Assembly: GCF_001187785.1 (NCBI RefSeq)
Contig: NZ_CP012154.1
Span: forward strand, 428,501-492,500
From: Wenzhouxiangella marina
GTDB taxonomy: Bacteria > Pseudomonadota > Gammaproteobacteria > Xanthomonadales > Wenzhouxiangellaceae
Length of the DNA stretch: 64,000 bases
Direction: 5' to 3'
Below the pieces are notes generated by a model, which saw only the letters and a list, made by a program, of their open reading frames with translations, was not told the origin of the DNA and searched no databases. The position numbers and the translations under genes are program-made. Below, piece after piece: positions 18,544 through 26,929 of this stretch. The stretch's first letter is position 1. The number at the start of each line of letters is the position of its first letter.

Positions 18544-19098
18544 GTGAGTTACCTCGAACAACAGTTCCTGATCGCCATGCCGGGCATGGAAGACCCCAAT
18601 TTCACCCGCGGGGTGACGCTCCTGTGCCAGCACAATGACGAAGGCGCTCTGGGTATCACGATCAATCGCCCCTCCGATTTCACCCTCAAGGACGTGCTCG
18701 AGCAGATCGGTATCGAGTGCCACGACGAGTCCCTCGCCGAGCGACGGGTCTATGAGGGTGGTCCGGTGCATCCCGAGCGGGGCTTCGTGCTGCACAGCGG
18801 GCGACCCGACTGGGACTCGAGCATGCAGGTGGGCCCGGGTATCGCGGTGACGACCTCGCGCGACATCCTCGAAGCCATCGCCGAAGGCGCGGGTCCCGAC
18901 AAGTTCCTGCTGGCCCTGGGTTACGCAGGTTGGGGTGCGGGGCAGCTCGAAGACGAGATGCGCGACAACGCCTGGCTGAACGTGATGGCCAGGGCCGAGA
19001 TCGTGTTCGACCTGCCGGTGGAGCAGCGCTGGGCGAGCGCGGTCGCCAGCCTCGGCATCGACGTCGACAGTCTGCAGCCGGCCGGTGGCCATGCCTGA
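18544..19098 (+). CDS. yqgE: YqgE/AlgH family protein (UPF0301)
   Basis: This is a conserved cytoplasmic protein of uncertain molecular role, called AlgH in Pseudomonas. The 184-residue product shows the family landmarks FLIAMPGMEDPNFTRGVTLL, EGALGITINRP, VYEGGPVHPERGFVLH and LLALGYAGWGAGQLEDEM, and DNAWL near the C-terminus. The start is the GTG at 18544. The gene sits between the tonB-like gene and ruvX, which it overlaps by eight bases, the standard neighbourhood for yqgE-ruvX. Confidence 0.94.
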   Translation: MSYLEQQFLIAMPGMEDPNFTRGVTLLCQHNDEGALGITINRPSDFTLKDVLEQIGIECHDESLAERRVYEGGPVHPERGFVLHSGRPDWDSSMQVGPGIAVTTSRDILEAIAEGAGPDKFLLALGYAGWGAGQLEDEMRDNAWLNVMARAEIVFDLPVEQRWASAVASLGIDVDSLQPAGGHA

Positions 19099-19537
19099 GC
19101 GGACAGGCGGGCCCTGGCTCGCGATCGATTACGGTGAGCGCCTGGTCGGTCTGGCCATGGCCCACCCGATGACCGGCACGGCGCGCCCCCTGCCGCCGCT
19201 GCCCAACACCTCCCCCGAGCGGCTCGATCAGGACCTGAGCTCGGTGATCGAGGAGTGGCGCCCGGATCGCATCATCGTCGGTCTGCCCCTGGCCGGTGAC
19301 GGTGCTGAATCAGCAATGAGCCGCAAGGTGCGCCGCTTTGCCCGCCGCCTCGCCGAGCAGGTGGCGCCCGTCGAAGTCGAGCTCCAGGACGAGCGCATGA
19401 CCTCGGAGCTGGCGGCCCGCCAGTTTGCGGAGCGCCGTCGTTCCGGTCGCGCTCGTCGCAAGGATGCGGCCAGCCTGGATTCCCTGGCGGCCGCGGTGAT
19501 TCTCGATGCCTGGATGCGTGACCATGGAATCGTCTGA
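19091..19537 (+). CDS. ruvX: Putative pre-16S rRNA nuclease / Holliday-junction resolvase-like RuvX (YqgF)
   Basis: YqgF has an RNase H-like fold and is implicated in 5' maturation of 16S rRNA; a resolvase role was proposed earlier. The protein (148 residues from ATG 19091) has WLAIDYGERLVGLAM with the first catalytic Asp, DRIIVGLPLAGDGAESAMS with the conserved GLP motif, VELQDERMTSELA with the catalytic Glu, and KDAASLDSLAAAVILDAWM with the last acidic residue. A GTG six bases upstream is also possible. It overlaps both yqgE and pyrB. Confidence 0.95.
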   Translation: MPERTGGPWLAIDYGERLVGLAMAHPMTGTARPLPPLPNTSPERLDQDLSSVIEEWRPDRIIVGLPLAGDGAESAMSRKVRRFARRLAEQVAPVEVELQDERMTSELAARQFAERRRSGRARRKDAASLDSLAAAVILDAWMRDHGIV

Positions 19538-20453
19538 AATTTCGACCCGACATCTGCTCGATATCGCCGGACTGAGCAATCAGGACATCCGCTGGCTCCT
19601 CGATCGCGCACTCGAGCACGCCTCGGGGACGAACAACGCTCGCTGCCCGAATCTCTGCGTGGCCAACCTGTTCTACGAGGCCAGCACGCGAACCCGGGTC
19701 AGCTTCGAGCTGGCGGCACGCCGTCTCGGAGCGGACGTCGTCAATATCGAGCTCGCTCGATCGTCCACTCAGAAGGGCGAAACCCTGGTCGATACGGCCG
19801 CGACCCTGGCCGCCATGGGCGTCAATGCCCTGGTCCTGCGCCACCCCGACACCGGTGCGGTGGCGGAACTGGCGGGCCAACTGCTGCGACCCATGCACCT
19901 GCTCAATGCCGGCGACGGTCAGGGTGAGCATCCCAGCCAGGCCTTGCTGGACGCCGCGACCCTGGAACGCTCCGGCCTGAACTGGCCGGAGGCCAAGCTG
20001 AGCATCGTCGGCGATCTCCGTCATTCGCGTGTGGCGCGTTCGAACATCGCCCTGCTGCGCCGGCTCGGCCTGGGCCATCTCTGTCTGGCCGGCCCGTCGG
20101 AGTTGTTGCCTGACTGGGTCGATGACGAGCAGGTCGAGGTCTGTGGTTCCCTCGAGCAAGCGCTGCACGATGCCGATGCGGTCATGATGCTGCGGGTGCA
20201 GCACGAGCGCATCGACCGCACGGCCTGGCCGGATCCCGCCGACTATGCCCGGCACTGGTGTCTGCGGCCCGAGCATCTCGCGCTGGCCGGACCCGATTGC
20301 CGGATTCTGCATCCCGGGCCGATCAACCGAGGCATGGAAATCGATTCGGCCGTTGCCGACGGTCCACGGTCCCTGATCCTGGATCAGGTAGGGATGGGCG
20401 TGGCGACGCGAATGGCGATCTTCGAGTGGCTGCTCAAGATGGAAGCAAGCTGA
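19524..20453 (+). CDS. pyrB: Aspartate carbamoyltransferase catalytic subunit
   Basis: PyrB condenses carbamoyl phosphate with aspartate, the committed step of pyrimidine synthesis. The protein (309 residues from ATG 19524) has LFYEASTRTRVSFELAARRL with the carbamoyl-phosphate STRTR motif, SSTQKGETLVDT, LVLRHPDTGAV, GEHPSQALLDAATL, SIVGDLRHSRVARSN, MMLRVQHER and LHPGPINRG. No pyrI regulatory gene is adjacent and no pyrC follows. The 5' end overlaps ruvX by 14 bases; an upstream alternative start at 19506 exists. Confidence 0.96.
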   Translation: MESSEISTRHLLDIAGLSNQDIRWLLDRALEHASGTNNARCPNLCVANLFYEASTRTRVSFELAARRLGADVVNIELARSSTQKGETLVDTAATLAAMGVNALVLRHPDTGAVAELAGQLLRPMHLLNAGDGQGEHPSQALLDAATLERSGLNWPEAKLSIVGDLRHSRVARSNIALLRRLGLGHLCLAGPSELLPDWVDDEQVEVCGSLEQALHDADAVMMLRVQHERIDRTAWPDPADYARHWCLRPEHLALAGPDCRILHPGPINRGMEIDSAVADGPRSLILDQVGMGVATRMAIFEWLLKMEAS

Positions 20454-20574
20454 GTCGGCCGAGCTTCCGGCCCCGATTCCTTACGGTGGGGCTTGTACAC
20501 TACGCGTATGACTATTCTTCTCGCCCGGAACCGGTGCAGGGGCTGCCTCGTCCGGCGGCACGGAGCCCTCGAAC

Positions 20575-21273
20575 ATGACTGATGATCAAGACCAGGAACT
20601 GGATCAGGTCGGTTGGCCACGGCGCGTTCGAAGCTTCGTGCGCCGGCCGGGTCGCCTGACCCCCGGACAGCAGCGCGCCCTCGACGAGCTCCTTCCGAAA
20701 TATGGCGTTGCTGCCGACGTTCGCGATCTGCGAGCACTGTTCGAACGCGATGCGCCGCTGGTGGTCGAGATCGGTTGTGGCAATGGCCAGGCCATGGCCT
20801 ACATGGCGGCCAACGAGCCCGAGTTCGATTTCGTCGGAATCGAAGTGCATGAGCCCGGCGTAGGGCGCCTGCTGAAAGCCATCGATGACCGGGGGCTAAG
20901 CAATGTCCGCGTGGCCATGCGCGATGCCGTCGAAGTGCTCGCCGAGCAAGTGGTTCCGGGAAGCCTCGAACAGGTACGGATCTACTTTCCGGATCCCTGG
21001 CCGAAGAAGCGCCACCATAAGCGCCGCTTGATCCAGGCGCCCTTCCTCGAGCGTCTCGCCGAGGCACTGCGGCCCGGCGGTCTGCTTCATCTGGCCACGG
21101 ACTGGACGCCCTATGCCGAGTGGATGCTCGAGGCCCTGGCCGAAGTGGATGCGTTCGAGCTGCTTGGCGATCCGGGCGTGCCCCGGCCCGCCTGGCGGCC
21201 GCAGACGCATTTCGAAACGCGTGGACAGCGACGAGGCCATGAGATCGTCGATCTGCTCTGCCGGCGCCGCTGA
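20575..21273 (+). CDS. trmB: tRNA (guanine-N7-)-methyltransferase
   Basis: TrmB adds a methyl group to N7 of G46 in the variable loop of tRNAs using S-adenosylmethionine. The 232-residue product has the SAM-binding motif VVEIGCGNGQAMAYMA, FVGIEVHEPGVGRLL, and the signature VRIYFPDPWPKKRHHKRRLI, then LHLATDWTPYAEWML and FETRGQRRGHEI at the C-terminus. It starts 121 bases after pyrB and stands alone before the transporter gene. Confidence 0.97.
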   Translation: MTDDQDQELDQVGWPRRVRSFVRRPGRLTPGQQRALDELLPKYGVAADVRDLRALFERDAPLVVEIGCGNGQAMAYMAANEPEFDFVGIEVHEPGVGRLLKAIDDRGLSNVRVAMRDAVEVLAEQVVPGSLEQVRIYFPDPWPKKRHHKRRLIQAPFLERLAEALRPGGLLHLATDWTPYAEWMLEALAEVDAFELLGDPGVPRPAWRPQTHFETRGQRRGHEIVDLLCRRR

Positions 21274-21373
21274 GTCGAATCGCCGGGAGAAAACCCTGCC
21301 CAATGCGCAGGTGATGGGTTAAGGTAATCGGCAAGCACGTCTTTTTCGATAGAAGCGAGGACCCTCTGCGGCC

Positions 21374-23212
21374 ATGGAAGGCAGTCTGACCCTGAGTGGC
21401 GACATGATTCTCGTACTCATGTTGCTCGGCTTGACGGTCGTCCTGTTCGCTTTTGAAATCGTCCGCATCGATATCGCCGCGATCTGCATCATGGTGCTGA
21501 TCGGTCTGTTCGGCCTGGTGCCCGGCGATGAGCTCTTCAATGGCTTTGCCTCGAACGCCGTCATCTCGGTCATCGCCGTGATGATCATCGGTGCGGGACT
21601 CGATCGCACCGGCGTGATGAACGTGGTCGCCAACTTCATCGTCAAGGTCGGGGGGCGATCCGAATCCAGGATCATGTCGATGGTCTCGGCGACCGTCGGA
21701 TTCAGTTCGGCCTTCATGCAGAACACCGGCGCCACGGCGCTGTTCCTGCCCGTGGTCAGCCGCATCTCCGCGCGCCTCGATCTGCCGCTTCCTCGTCTGC
21801 TGATGCCGCTGGGTTTCTGCGCCATCGTTGGCGGCACGATCACCATGGTCGGCTCCTCGCCGCTGATCCTCCTCAACGACCTGATCCTGACCTCGAACCG
21901 CTCGCTGCCCTCCGGGGCCGAGTCCCTGCAGCAGTTCGGCCTGTTCTCGGTCACGCCGATCGGCCTGGCCCTGCTCGGCGCCAGCATTCTCTATTTCCTC
22001 GTGCTCGGCCTGCGTCTCCTGCCTCACACGGAGACCAAGCGGCCGGCGTCGCCGGGTCGAACCAAGAATTACTTCGCCGAGGTCTATGGCATTCAGGGCG
22101 ATGTCTACGAGATGCTGGTCACCGTGGACTCGCCCCTGGTAGGGATGCGCATTTCCGAGGCCGAGAAGCTCGAGGGAGCACCGCTGTTCCTGGCCATCCA
22201 GAACACGGACAAGCCGCGGCTGGCGCCCCCGGCCGACGAGATGATCTGGGTGGGCACGGTGCTGGGTGTGATGGGGACCCGCGACCAGGTCGGTGAGTTC
22301 GCGCTGGCCAACGAGCTGCGCCTGCAGCCCCGCCTGAAGACCTTCGGCGCCCTGTTCAATCCGACCCGGGCCGGAATTTCCGAGGTCGTCATTCCGCCGG
22401 GCTCGAAGCTGATCGGCCAGACCATTGCCGAAGCCCGCCTACGGTCTCGTATGGGCGTGTCCGTGCTGGCCATCAATCGTCGCAACGACATCATGACCGA
22501 AGGGCTCCGCGAGGAACCCCTGCAGGCCGGCGATTGCCTGGTCAGTCATTCGACCTGGCGCGACCTGGCCGCCGTGGCGCGGGACAAGGACTTCATCGTC
22601 GCCACCGATATTCCCAAGGAAGAGCAGCGCCCGCAGAAGGTCGGCTATGCGCTCGGCTTCTTCCTGCTGTCGATGGTGCTGATCCTGTTCACCGATTTCC
22701 GTCTGTCGATCGCCTTGCTGACCGGCGCCATGGGCATGGTGCTGACCGGGGTGCTGAGCATCGACGAGGCCTATCAGTCGGTCAGCTGGAAGACCGTGTT
22801 CCTGATGGCCAGCCTGATTCCACTCGGCTATGCCATGGAAGTGACCGGCACGGCGGCCTGGCTGGCCGAGCAGGTGCTGGGTCTGGTCGGAGGGCTGCCC
22901 GGACTGGCCGTCCAGATCCTCCTGGTGGCCCTGGCCACGGTATTCACTCTGGTGATGTCGAACGTCGGTGCGACGGTGCTGCTGGTGCCCATCGCCATCA
23001 ACCTGGCCCTGGCCACCGATGCCAATCCCGCAGTCTATGCCCTGATCGTGGCCCTGGCGACCTCCAACGCCTTCATCCTGCCGACCCACCCGGTCAACTC
23101 CCTGATCATGGGCCCCGGGGGCTACAAGGTGAAGGATTTCATCCGCGTCGGTGGCCTGATGAGCCTCCTGTACACGGTCGTGATGCTGGCGATGGTCAAC
23201 CTGGTCCACTAA
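21374..23212 (+). CDS. SLC13-family transporter with two RCK_C (TrkA-C) domains
   Basis: This 612-residue inner-membrane protein resembles the DASS/SLC13 group of sodium-coupled sulfate or dicarboxylate carriers with inserted regulatory domains. The first membrane half carries the SNT-like motif FMQNTGATALFLPVV, and the second carries MSNVGATVLLVPIAINLAL and the TSNAFILPTHPVN signature. Between the halves are two RCK_C modules, about residues 233-312 and 332-410, of the kind that bind ligands and gate transport. Similar proteins are annotated as anion permeases; the substrate cannot be assigned from sequence alone. A hairpin terminator follows. Confidence 0.88.
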   Translation: MEGSLTLSGDMILVLMLLGLTVVLFAFEIVRIDIAAICIMVLIGLFGLVPGDELFNGFASNAVISVIAVMIIGAGLDRTGVMNVVANFIVKVGGRSESRIMSMVSATVGFSSAFMQNTGATALFLPVVSRISARLDLPLPRLLMPLGFCAIVGGTITMVGSSPLILLNDLILTSNRSLPSGAESLQQFGLFSVTPIGLALLGASILYFLVLGLRLLPHTETKRPASPGRTKNYFAEVYGIQGDVYEMLVTVDSPLVGMRISEAEKLEGAPLFLAIQNTDKPRLAPPADEMIWVGTVLGVMGTRDQVGEFALANELRLQPRLKTFGALFNPTRAGISEVVIPPGSKLIGQTIAEARLRSRMGVSVLAINRRNDIMTEGLREEPLQAGDCLVSHSTWRDLAAVARDKDFIVATDIPKEEQRPQKVGYALGFFLLSMVLILFTDFRLSIALLTGAMGMVLTGVLSIDEAYQSVSWKTVFLMASLIPLGYAMEVTGTAAWLAEQVLGLVGGLPGLAVQILLVALATVFTLVMSNVGATVLLVPIAINLALATDANPAVYALIVALATSNAFILPTHPVNSLIMGPGGYKVKDFIRVGGLMSLLYTVVMLAMVNLVH

Positions 23213-23222
23213 GGACGGTCTG

Positions 23223-23254
23223 ACCCTGCCCGGTTGGAGCGGGTAGGGTTGTTC
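23223..23254 (+). terminator. Terminator after the SLC13 gene
   Basis: ACCCTGCCCG pairs with CGGGTAGGGT (one G-T pair) around a seven-base loop, followed by a short T-rich tract. It starts 11 bases after the stop codon. Confidence 0.6.
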
Positions 23255-23279
23255 AGGGCTTCCCCAGATGATGATGCTT

Positions 23280-23294
23280 GGGGCCAGAGGCCCC
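23280..23294 (-). terminator. Weak hairpin after the solute-binding protein gene
   Basis: GGGGCC and GGCCCC flank AGA just downstream of the minus-strand stop codon at 23301. There is no T-run, so termination is only suggested. Confidence 0.35.
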
Positions 23295-23300
23295 GAGCAC

Positions 23301-24128
23301 TCAGTTCAGGTAGCGCTCCAGCAGTGCCGCGTAGCTGCCGTCGTCCTTCATCGCCTGTAGCGCGGCATTGACTGCCTCGACCTGTTCGTCGGCCACGCTC
23401 TGACGGCTGAACAGGAGTTGCACTTCACCGGAACCGAAGTCCAGGTCCAGGGGCTCGATCGCCTCGCCGGCGCTGCGTCGCCGCTGGATGGCGGCGGCCA
23501 CGAAGGGGTCCTCGAAGAAGCCGTCGATCCGGTAGTCGAGCAAGGCATTGAAGTTCAGCTCACCGATCGGGGCTTCGATGAACTGCCCTTCGAAGCGGGG
23601 GTCGGACTGCAGCGCCGAGATCGCCTCTGGATAGACATAGCCTTGCGTGATGCCGGCGCGGAATCCGTCCTCGAGCAAGGTCTCGAGCGGGCGTCCGGCC
23701 CAGCGATCGAGCTCGTCGCCGCGCACGAACAGGGCGAAGCGTTCCTCCCGATAGGGGATAGAGAAGCGCGCGAAGGATTCGCGCTCCGGAGTGCGGGTGG
23801 CGCCCGCCAGCACATCGAGCCCACCGCTTTGCAGCTGGTGCAGCAGGTCGGCCCAATTGCCTTGCACGAGGTCGAACTGACAGCCGATCCGCTCACCGAT
23901 CATGCGCACCAGCTCGACGTCCAGGCCCTGCACGGAACCGCCGGCAGCCGAGAAGTGGTACGGCTCCCAGGGGTCCCAGCCCATCGAGAGATGGCATTCG
24001 GGGGCGGATCGAGATTCGGCCGCGGCCGTTGTGCTTTCGGCTTCGGGGGCGGGCTCGCTGGCCGGCTGGCAAGCGGCGAGGCTCAGGGCCACAAGAGAGG
24101 CCAGAAGAAGGGCTGAGAAATGGCGCAT
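23301..24128 (-). CDS. Family 3 extracellular solute-binding lipoprotein
   Basis: This is a periplasmic amino-acid-type binding protein (SBP_bac_3). The 275-residue product has a lipoprotein signal with the lipobox LSLAAC, a Glu/Ala-rich spacer, then the two-lobe domain: LDVELVRMIGERIGCQFDLV, DLLHQLQSGGLDVLAGATRT, FSIPYREERFALFV and FSRQSVADEQVEAVNAALQ with MKDDGSYAALLERYL at the end. The start at 24128 puts the signal peptide at the N-terminus. No ABC permease or ATPase gene is adjacent, so it may serve a distant transporter or a sensing role. Confidence 0.88.
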   Translation of the reverse strand: MRHFSALLLASLVALSLAACQPASEPAPEAESTTAAAESRSAPECHLSMGWDPWEPYHFSAAGGSVQGLDVELVRMIGERIGCQFDLVQGNWADLLHQLQSGGLDVLAGATRTPERESFARFSIPYREERFALFVRGDELDRWAGRPLETLLEDGFRAGITQGYVYPEAISALQSDPRFEGQFIEAPIGELNFNALLDYRIDGFFEDPFVAAAIQRRRSAGEAIEPLDLDFGSGEVQLLFSRQSVADEQVEAVNAALQAMKDDGSYAALLERYLN

Positions 24129-24215
24129 GGCATCGACTCCCGTTCGGCATGCTCTGCGCCTACTGTAGCTCAGCGCTCCCATGATCGGCAAACGCGACGG
24201 CGCCGTGACCCGGGC

Positions 24216-24569
24216 TCAGCCCTCGGGAGCGCAGGGTTCCAGCTGGATTCGTCCGTCGAGTTCTCGCACCTCGACGGGAGTAAGCGACGCGTTTCGGCAG
24301 GGTCCGGAGACGCAAAGGCCCGCGTCGGGCTCGAACACCGCTCCGTGGGCGGCGCAGACCAGCTGTCCCTGATCGTCCTTGAGGAACTGGTTCGGTGCCC
24401 AGTTGAGGGGGCGGCCCTGGTGCGGGCAGCTGTTCATCCAGACGCGAGGCTCGCCTCGATGGCGGGTGCCGACCATGAACATCGGGCCCCGATCCATGTC
24501 GATCTGCAGTTCGACATACTGGCCTTCGACCAGTTGATTCGAATCACAGAGGAACTTGGCTTCGTCCAC
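24216..24569 (-). CDS. Rieske [2Fe-2S] domain protein
   Basis: This is a small (117-residue) soluble Rieske-fold protein. The cluster ligands are present as SCPHQG (C48, H50) and CAAHGAVF (C72, H75), followed by GLCVSGPC. It resembles the stand-alone Rieske ferredoxins found in many proteobacteria rather than the bc1 subunit: there is no membrane helix or signal. No oxygenase partner is adjacent, so the electron acceptor is unknown. It is transcribed away from a small membrane protein gene, with 16 bases between the two starts. Confidence 0.88.
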   Translation of the reverse strand: MDEAKFLCDSNQLVEGQYVELQIDMDRGPMFMVGTRHRGEPRVWMNSCPHQGRPLNWAPNQFLKDDQGQLVCAAHGAVFEPDAGLCVSGPCRNASLTPVEVRELDGRIQLEPCAPEG

Positions 24570-24585
24570 GCAGTCTTCCCTAGGT

Positions 24586-24849
24586 ATGAATGATCCTTTC
24601 CGGCAATTCTATCAGCCGCCACAGAGTCCCCTGGCCCGCTTCGGTCTGGTGCTGCTCGGTCTGGCGATTCTTGGTCTCAGCCTGATGCTCGGCCTGGTCT
24701 TTCTCGCCGTGGCGGCGGGCCTGGCCATCATCGGCGGAGTCGTGCTGACCCTGCGCCGCTGGTTGGGAATGGGCGGCAACAAGCCGGCCCAGGATCAGAC
24801 CATCGACGTCGAGTATCGAGTCATTCGCAGAGAGCGACGGAACGACTGA
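24586..24849 (+). CDS. Small membrane protein of unknown function
   Basis: The 87-residue product has two closely spaced hydrophobic segments (about residues 17-57: FGLVLLGLAILGLSLMLGL, then FLAVAAGLAIIGGVVLTL) and a basic C-terminal tail ending DVEYRVIRRERRND. It is not recognised beyond a general resemblance to short two-helix inner-membrane proteins. The ATG at 24586 follows an AGG and gives the charged N-terminal MNDPFRQFYQPP; ten extra upstream codons are open. It is convergent with the antiporter operon. Confidence 0.65.
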   Translation: MNDPFRQFYQPPQSPLARFGLVLLGLAILGLSLMLGLVFLAVAAGLAIIGGVVLTLRRWLGMGGNKPAQDQTIDVEYRVIRRERRND

Positions 24850-24900
24850 CGCTCCGCCGGATGAGCCGCGCTGCTGCCTCTGCCAGCGCGGATCCGGGCC

Positions 24901-26583
24901 TCAGACCAATAGGCTCAGCACCAGGAACGCTGCCAGGACCACGGCCATCCAGAAGGCGGTGTGACCCATTGGCGCTCGGCTCGAGAAATACCGGTAGCTG
25001 TTCTGACGAAGACCGGCGACGATCACGCTGCCGGCACTCAGTCCCATTCGCACCAGTGCTTCCCTCGCCCGCCCCAGGGCCCGATCGATCTTGCCCGACA
25101 GCGCCGGAATCGCGCGGCGGTAGATCCAGTCAACGTCGAGGCTGACGGTCTCGGTGCGCTTCATCAGGGGCAGCAGCACGAAGAAGGCCAGGCCGGCGAA
25201 CAGCAGCAGCTGCAGCTGGGTGACGACGTGGTCAGCGGTGTAGGGCACGTAGTCGACCGGGTAGGGCAGCAGGCTGTAGAGCAGCTGCGGGAAGACTCCG
25301 AGCACGATGCAGCCGGCCGCGAACAGGATCATCGCGATGCGCATGTTCCAGGGCGCCTCGGGCGGGCGCAGGCCCGAGTCCTTCTGGAAGAACACGAACC
25401 AGGGGAACTTGATGCCGGCGTGCAGGAAGACACCCGCCGAGGCGGCCACCAGCAGGAACCAGACCACGCTCAGATGCTCGTAGGCGGCCGAGGACGAGAT
25501 CATCGACTTGGAAATGAAGCCCGAGGTCCAGGGGAAGGACGAGATCGCCAGGGCGCCGATCGTGCCGCAGATCGTGGTCAGCGGCATGGTCCGGAACAGG
25601 CCGCCGAGCTCGGAGCACTTGCGCACGCCGGTCTGGTAGAGCACGGCACCGGCGCTCATGAACAGCAGGGCCTTGTAGATGATGTGGGTAAAGGCGTGGG
25701 CAGCGGCGCCGTTGAGGGCCAGCTCGGTGCCGATGCCGATACCCGTGACCATGAATCCGACCTGGTTGACGATCGAATAACTGAGAATCCGACGCATATC
25801 GTTTTCGAGCAGCGCGAAGATGATCCCGTAGAAGATCATGAACAGGCCGATCCAGATCAGCAGGGGCTGGCCCGGGAACAGCAGGATCAGGGCCAGCACC
25901 GCGGTCTTGGTCGTGAAGGCCGACAGGAACACCCCGCCCATGGGGCTGGATTCCGGGTAGGCGTCGGCCAGCCAGGCGCTGATCGGCGGCGCGGCGGCGT
26001 TGATCAGCACACCGATGAAGATCATCCAGGTGGCGAAGCTGTCCAGGGTCAGGGCCTGGATCTCCAGTGAGCCGGTGGCGACGTAGAACCCTTCGATACC
26101 GATCTTGAGGATGATGCCGCCGACCAGGTGGATGATGGCGTAGCGGATGCCCGCGGCACGGGCCGTTTCCGTGCCGCCGCACCAGACCACCACCGTGGAG
26201 AACAGGGCCATCAGCTCCCAGAAGATGAACAGGGTGATCAGGTCGCCGGCAAAGCTGACGCCGATGGCGCCGGAAGCGTACATCAGTGCGGCCGATAGCT
26301 CGTGCCATTTCGACTGGCGGAAGGCGAACAGCACGCCGCCGAAGCCCATGATCGCGAAGACGGTGGCGAACAGGCGGCGCAAGTCGCTGCCCTCGACCAT
26401 CTGGATCTCGTAGCCCAGGAAGGTGGTGGTCAGCTGGACGCCATCGGGCACCTGCCAAACGGCATACAGGGTGATCAGCGGGGTGATCAGTGCCAGCACC
26501 GGGCGAATGGCCTCGCGCGACAGGGCGACGACCAGGGCGCCGGTGATCATCACGAAGGCCGGTGGCATGACGAACTCAAACAT
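24901..26583 (-). CDS. NuoL/MrpA/MrpD-like antiporter subunit (third copy in the cluster)
   Basis: This 560-residue polytopic protein belongs to the proton-translocating antiporter-like family of complex I and Mrp. Family features include LITLFIFWELMALFSTVVVW with the conserved membrane Glu, FTTKTAVLALILLFPG, an NDMRRILSYSIVNQVGFM segment (the TM-helix Lys/His-type DDMK/LxYSS region) and HAFTHIIYKALLFMSAGAVL with the conserved His and Lys. It is the last gene of the operon and has a longer C-terminal part than the other two copies. The start ATG overlaps the previous stop by eight bases. Its exact Mrp counterpart is unclear. Confidence 0.85.
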   Translation of the reverse strand: MFEFVMPPAFVMITGALVVALSREAIRPVLALITPLITLYAVWQVPDGVQLTTTFLGYEIQMVEGSDLRRLFATVFAIMGFGGVLFAFRQSKWHELSAALMYASGAIGVSFAGDLITLFIFWELMALFSTVVVWCGGTETARAAGIRYAIIHLVGGIILKIGIEGFYVATGSLEIQALTLDSFATWMIFIGVLINAAAPPISAWLADAYPESSPMGGVFLSAFTTKTAVLALILLFPGQPLLIWIGLFMIFYGIIFALLENDMRRILSYSIVNQVGFMVTGIGIGTELALNGAAAHAFTHIIYKALLFMSAGAVLYQTGVRKCSELGGLFRTMPLTTICGTIGALAISSFPWTSGFISKSMISSSAAYEHLSVVWFLLVAASAGVFLHAGIKFPWFVFFQKDSGLRPPEAPWNMRIAMILFAAGCIVLGVFPQLLYSLLPYPVDYVPYTADHVVTQLQLLLFAGLAFFVLLPLMKRTETVSLDVDWIYRRAIPALSGKIDRALGRAREALVRMGLSAGSVIVAGLRQNSYRYFSSRAPMGHTAFWMAVVLAAFLVLSLLV

Positions 26584-26929
26584 TGCCCGGAGTCTCCTTG
26601 CCCTGCTTGATCGCTTCTTCGAGGTCCTCGTCGAGCGCGCTCGGTGCCAGTTGGGTCGGTTCGATGTAGTAGTCGTCCGGGCGCTTGAGCCACCAGCCCA
26701 GCACCTTGGCAAACAGCACCATGGCCACGCAGCTCAGGAAGCCGTAGGCCGCATAGAAGCCGGGCCAGCCATCGACGCCGAAATGGGCGTGCACGTGCAC
26801 CCACCGCTGGGCCACGACGGTCAGGGCCAGGATCACGCCGAATACCCACCACAGGATGCGGATGGTGCGCGGCTGAACCAGCCAGTGCTTGGCGCCCTCG
26901 CGCAGGGCCTGTTCGCGATCCTGGCTCAT
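26576..26929 (-). CDS. Small membrane protein of the antiporter operon
   Basis: A 117-residue protein with two hydrophobic segments (about residues 26-42 and 56-78) and an acidic C-terminal tail after LKRPDDYYIEPTQ. It is not a classical Mrp subunit, and I do not recognise a catalytic motif. It is translationally coupled on both sides: its ATG overlaps the stop of the preceding NuoM-like gene, and its stop overlaps the start of the last one. Its place in the operon suggests an accessory or assembly subunit. Confidence 0.8.
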   Translation of the reverse strand: MSQDREQALREGAKHWLVQPRTIRILWWVFGVILALTVVAQRWVHVHAHFGVDGWPGFYAAYGFLSCVAMVLFAKVLGWWLKRPDDYYIEPTQLAPSALDEDLEEAIKQGKETPGNV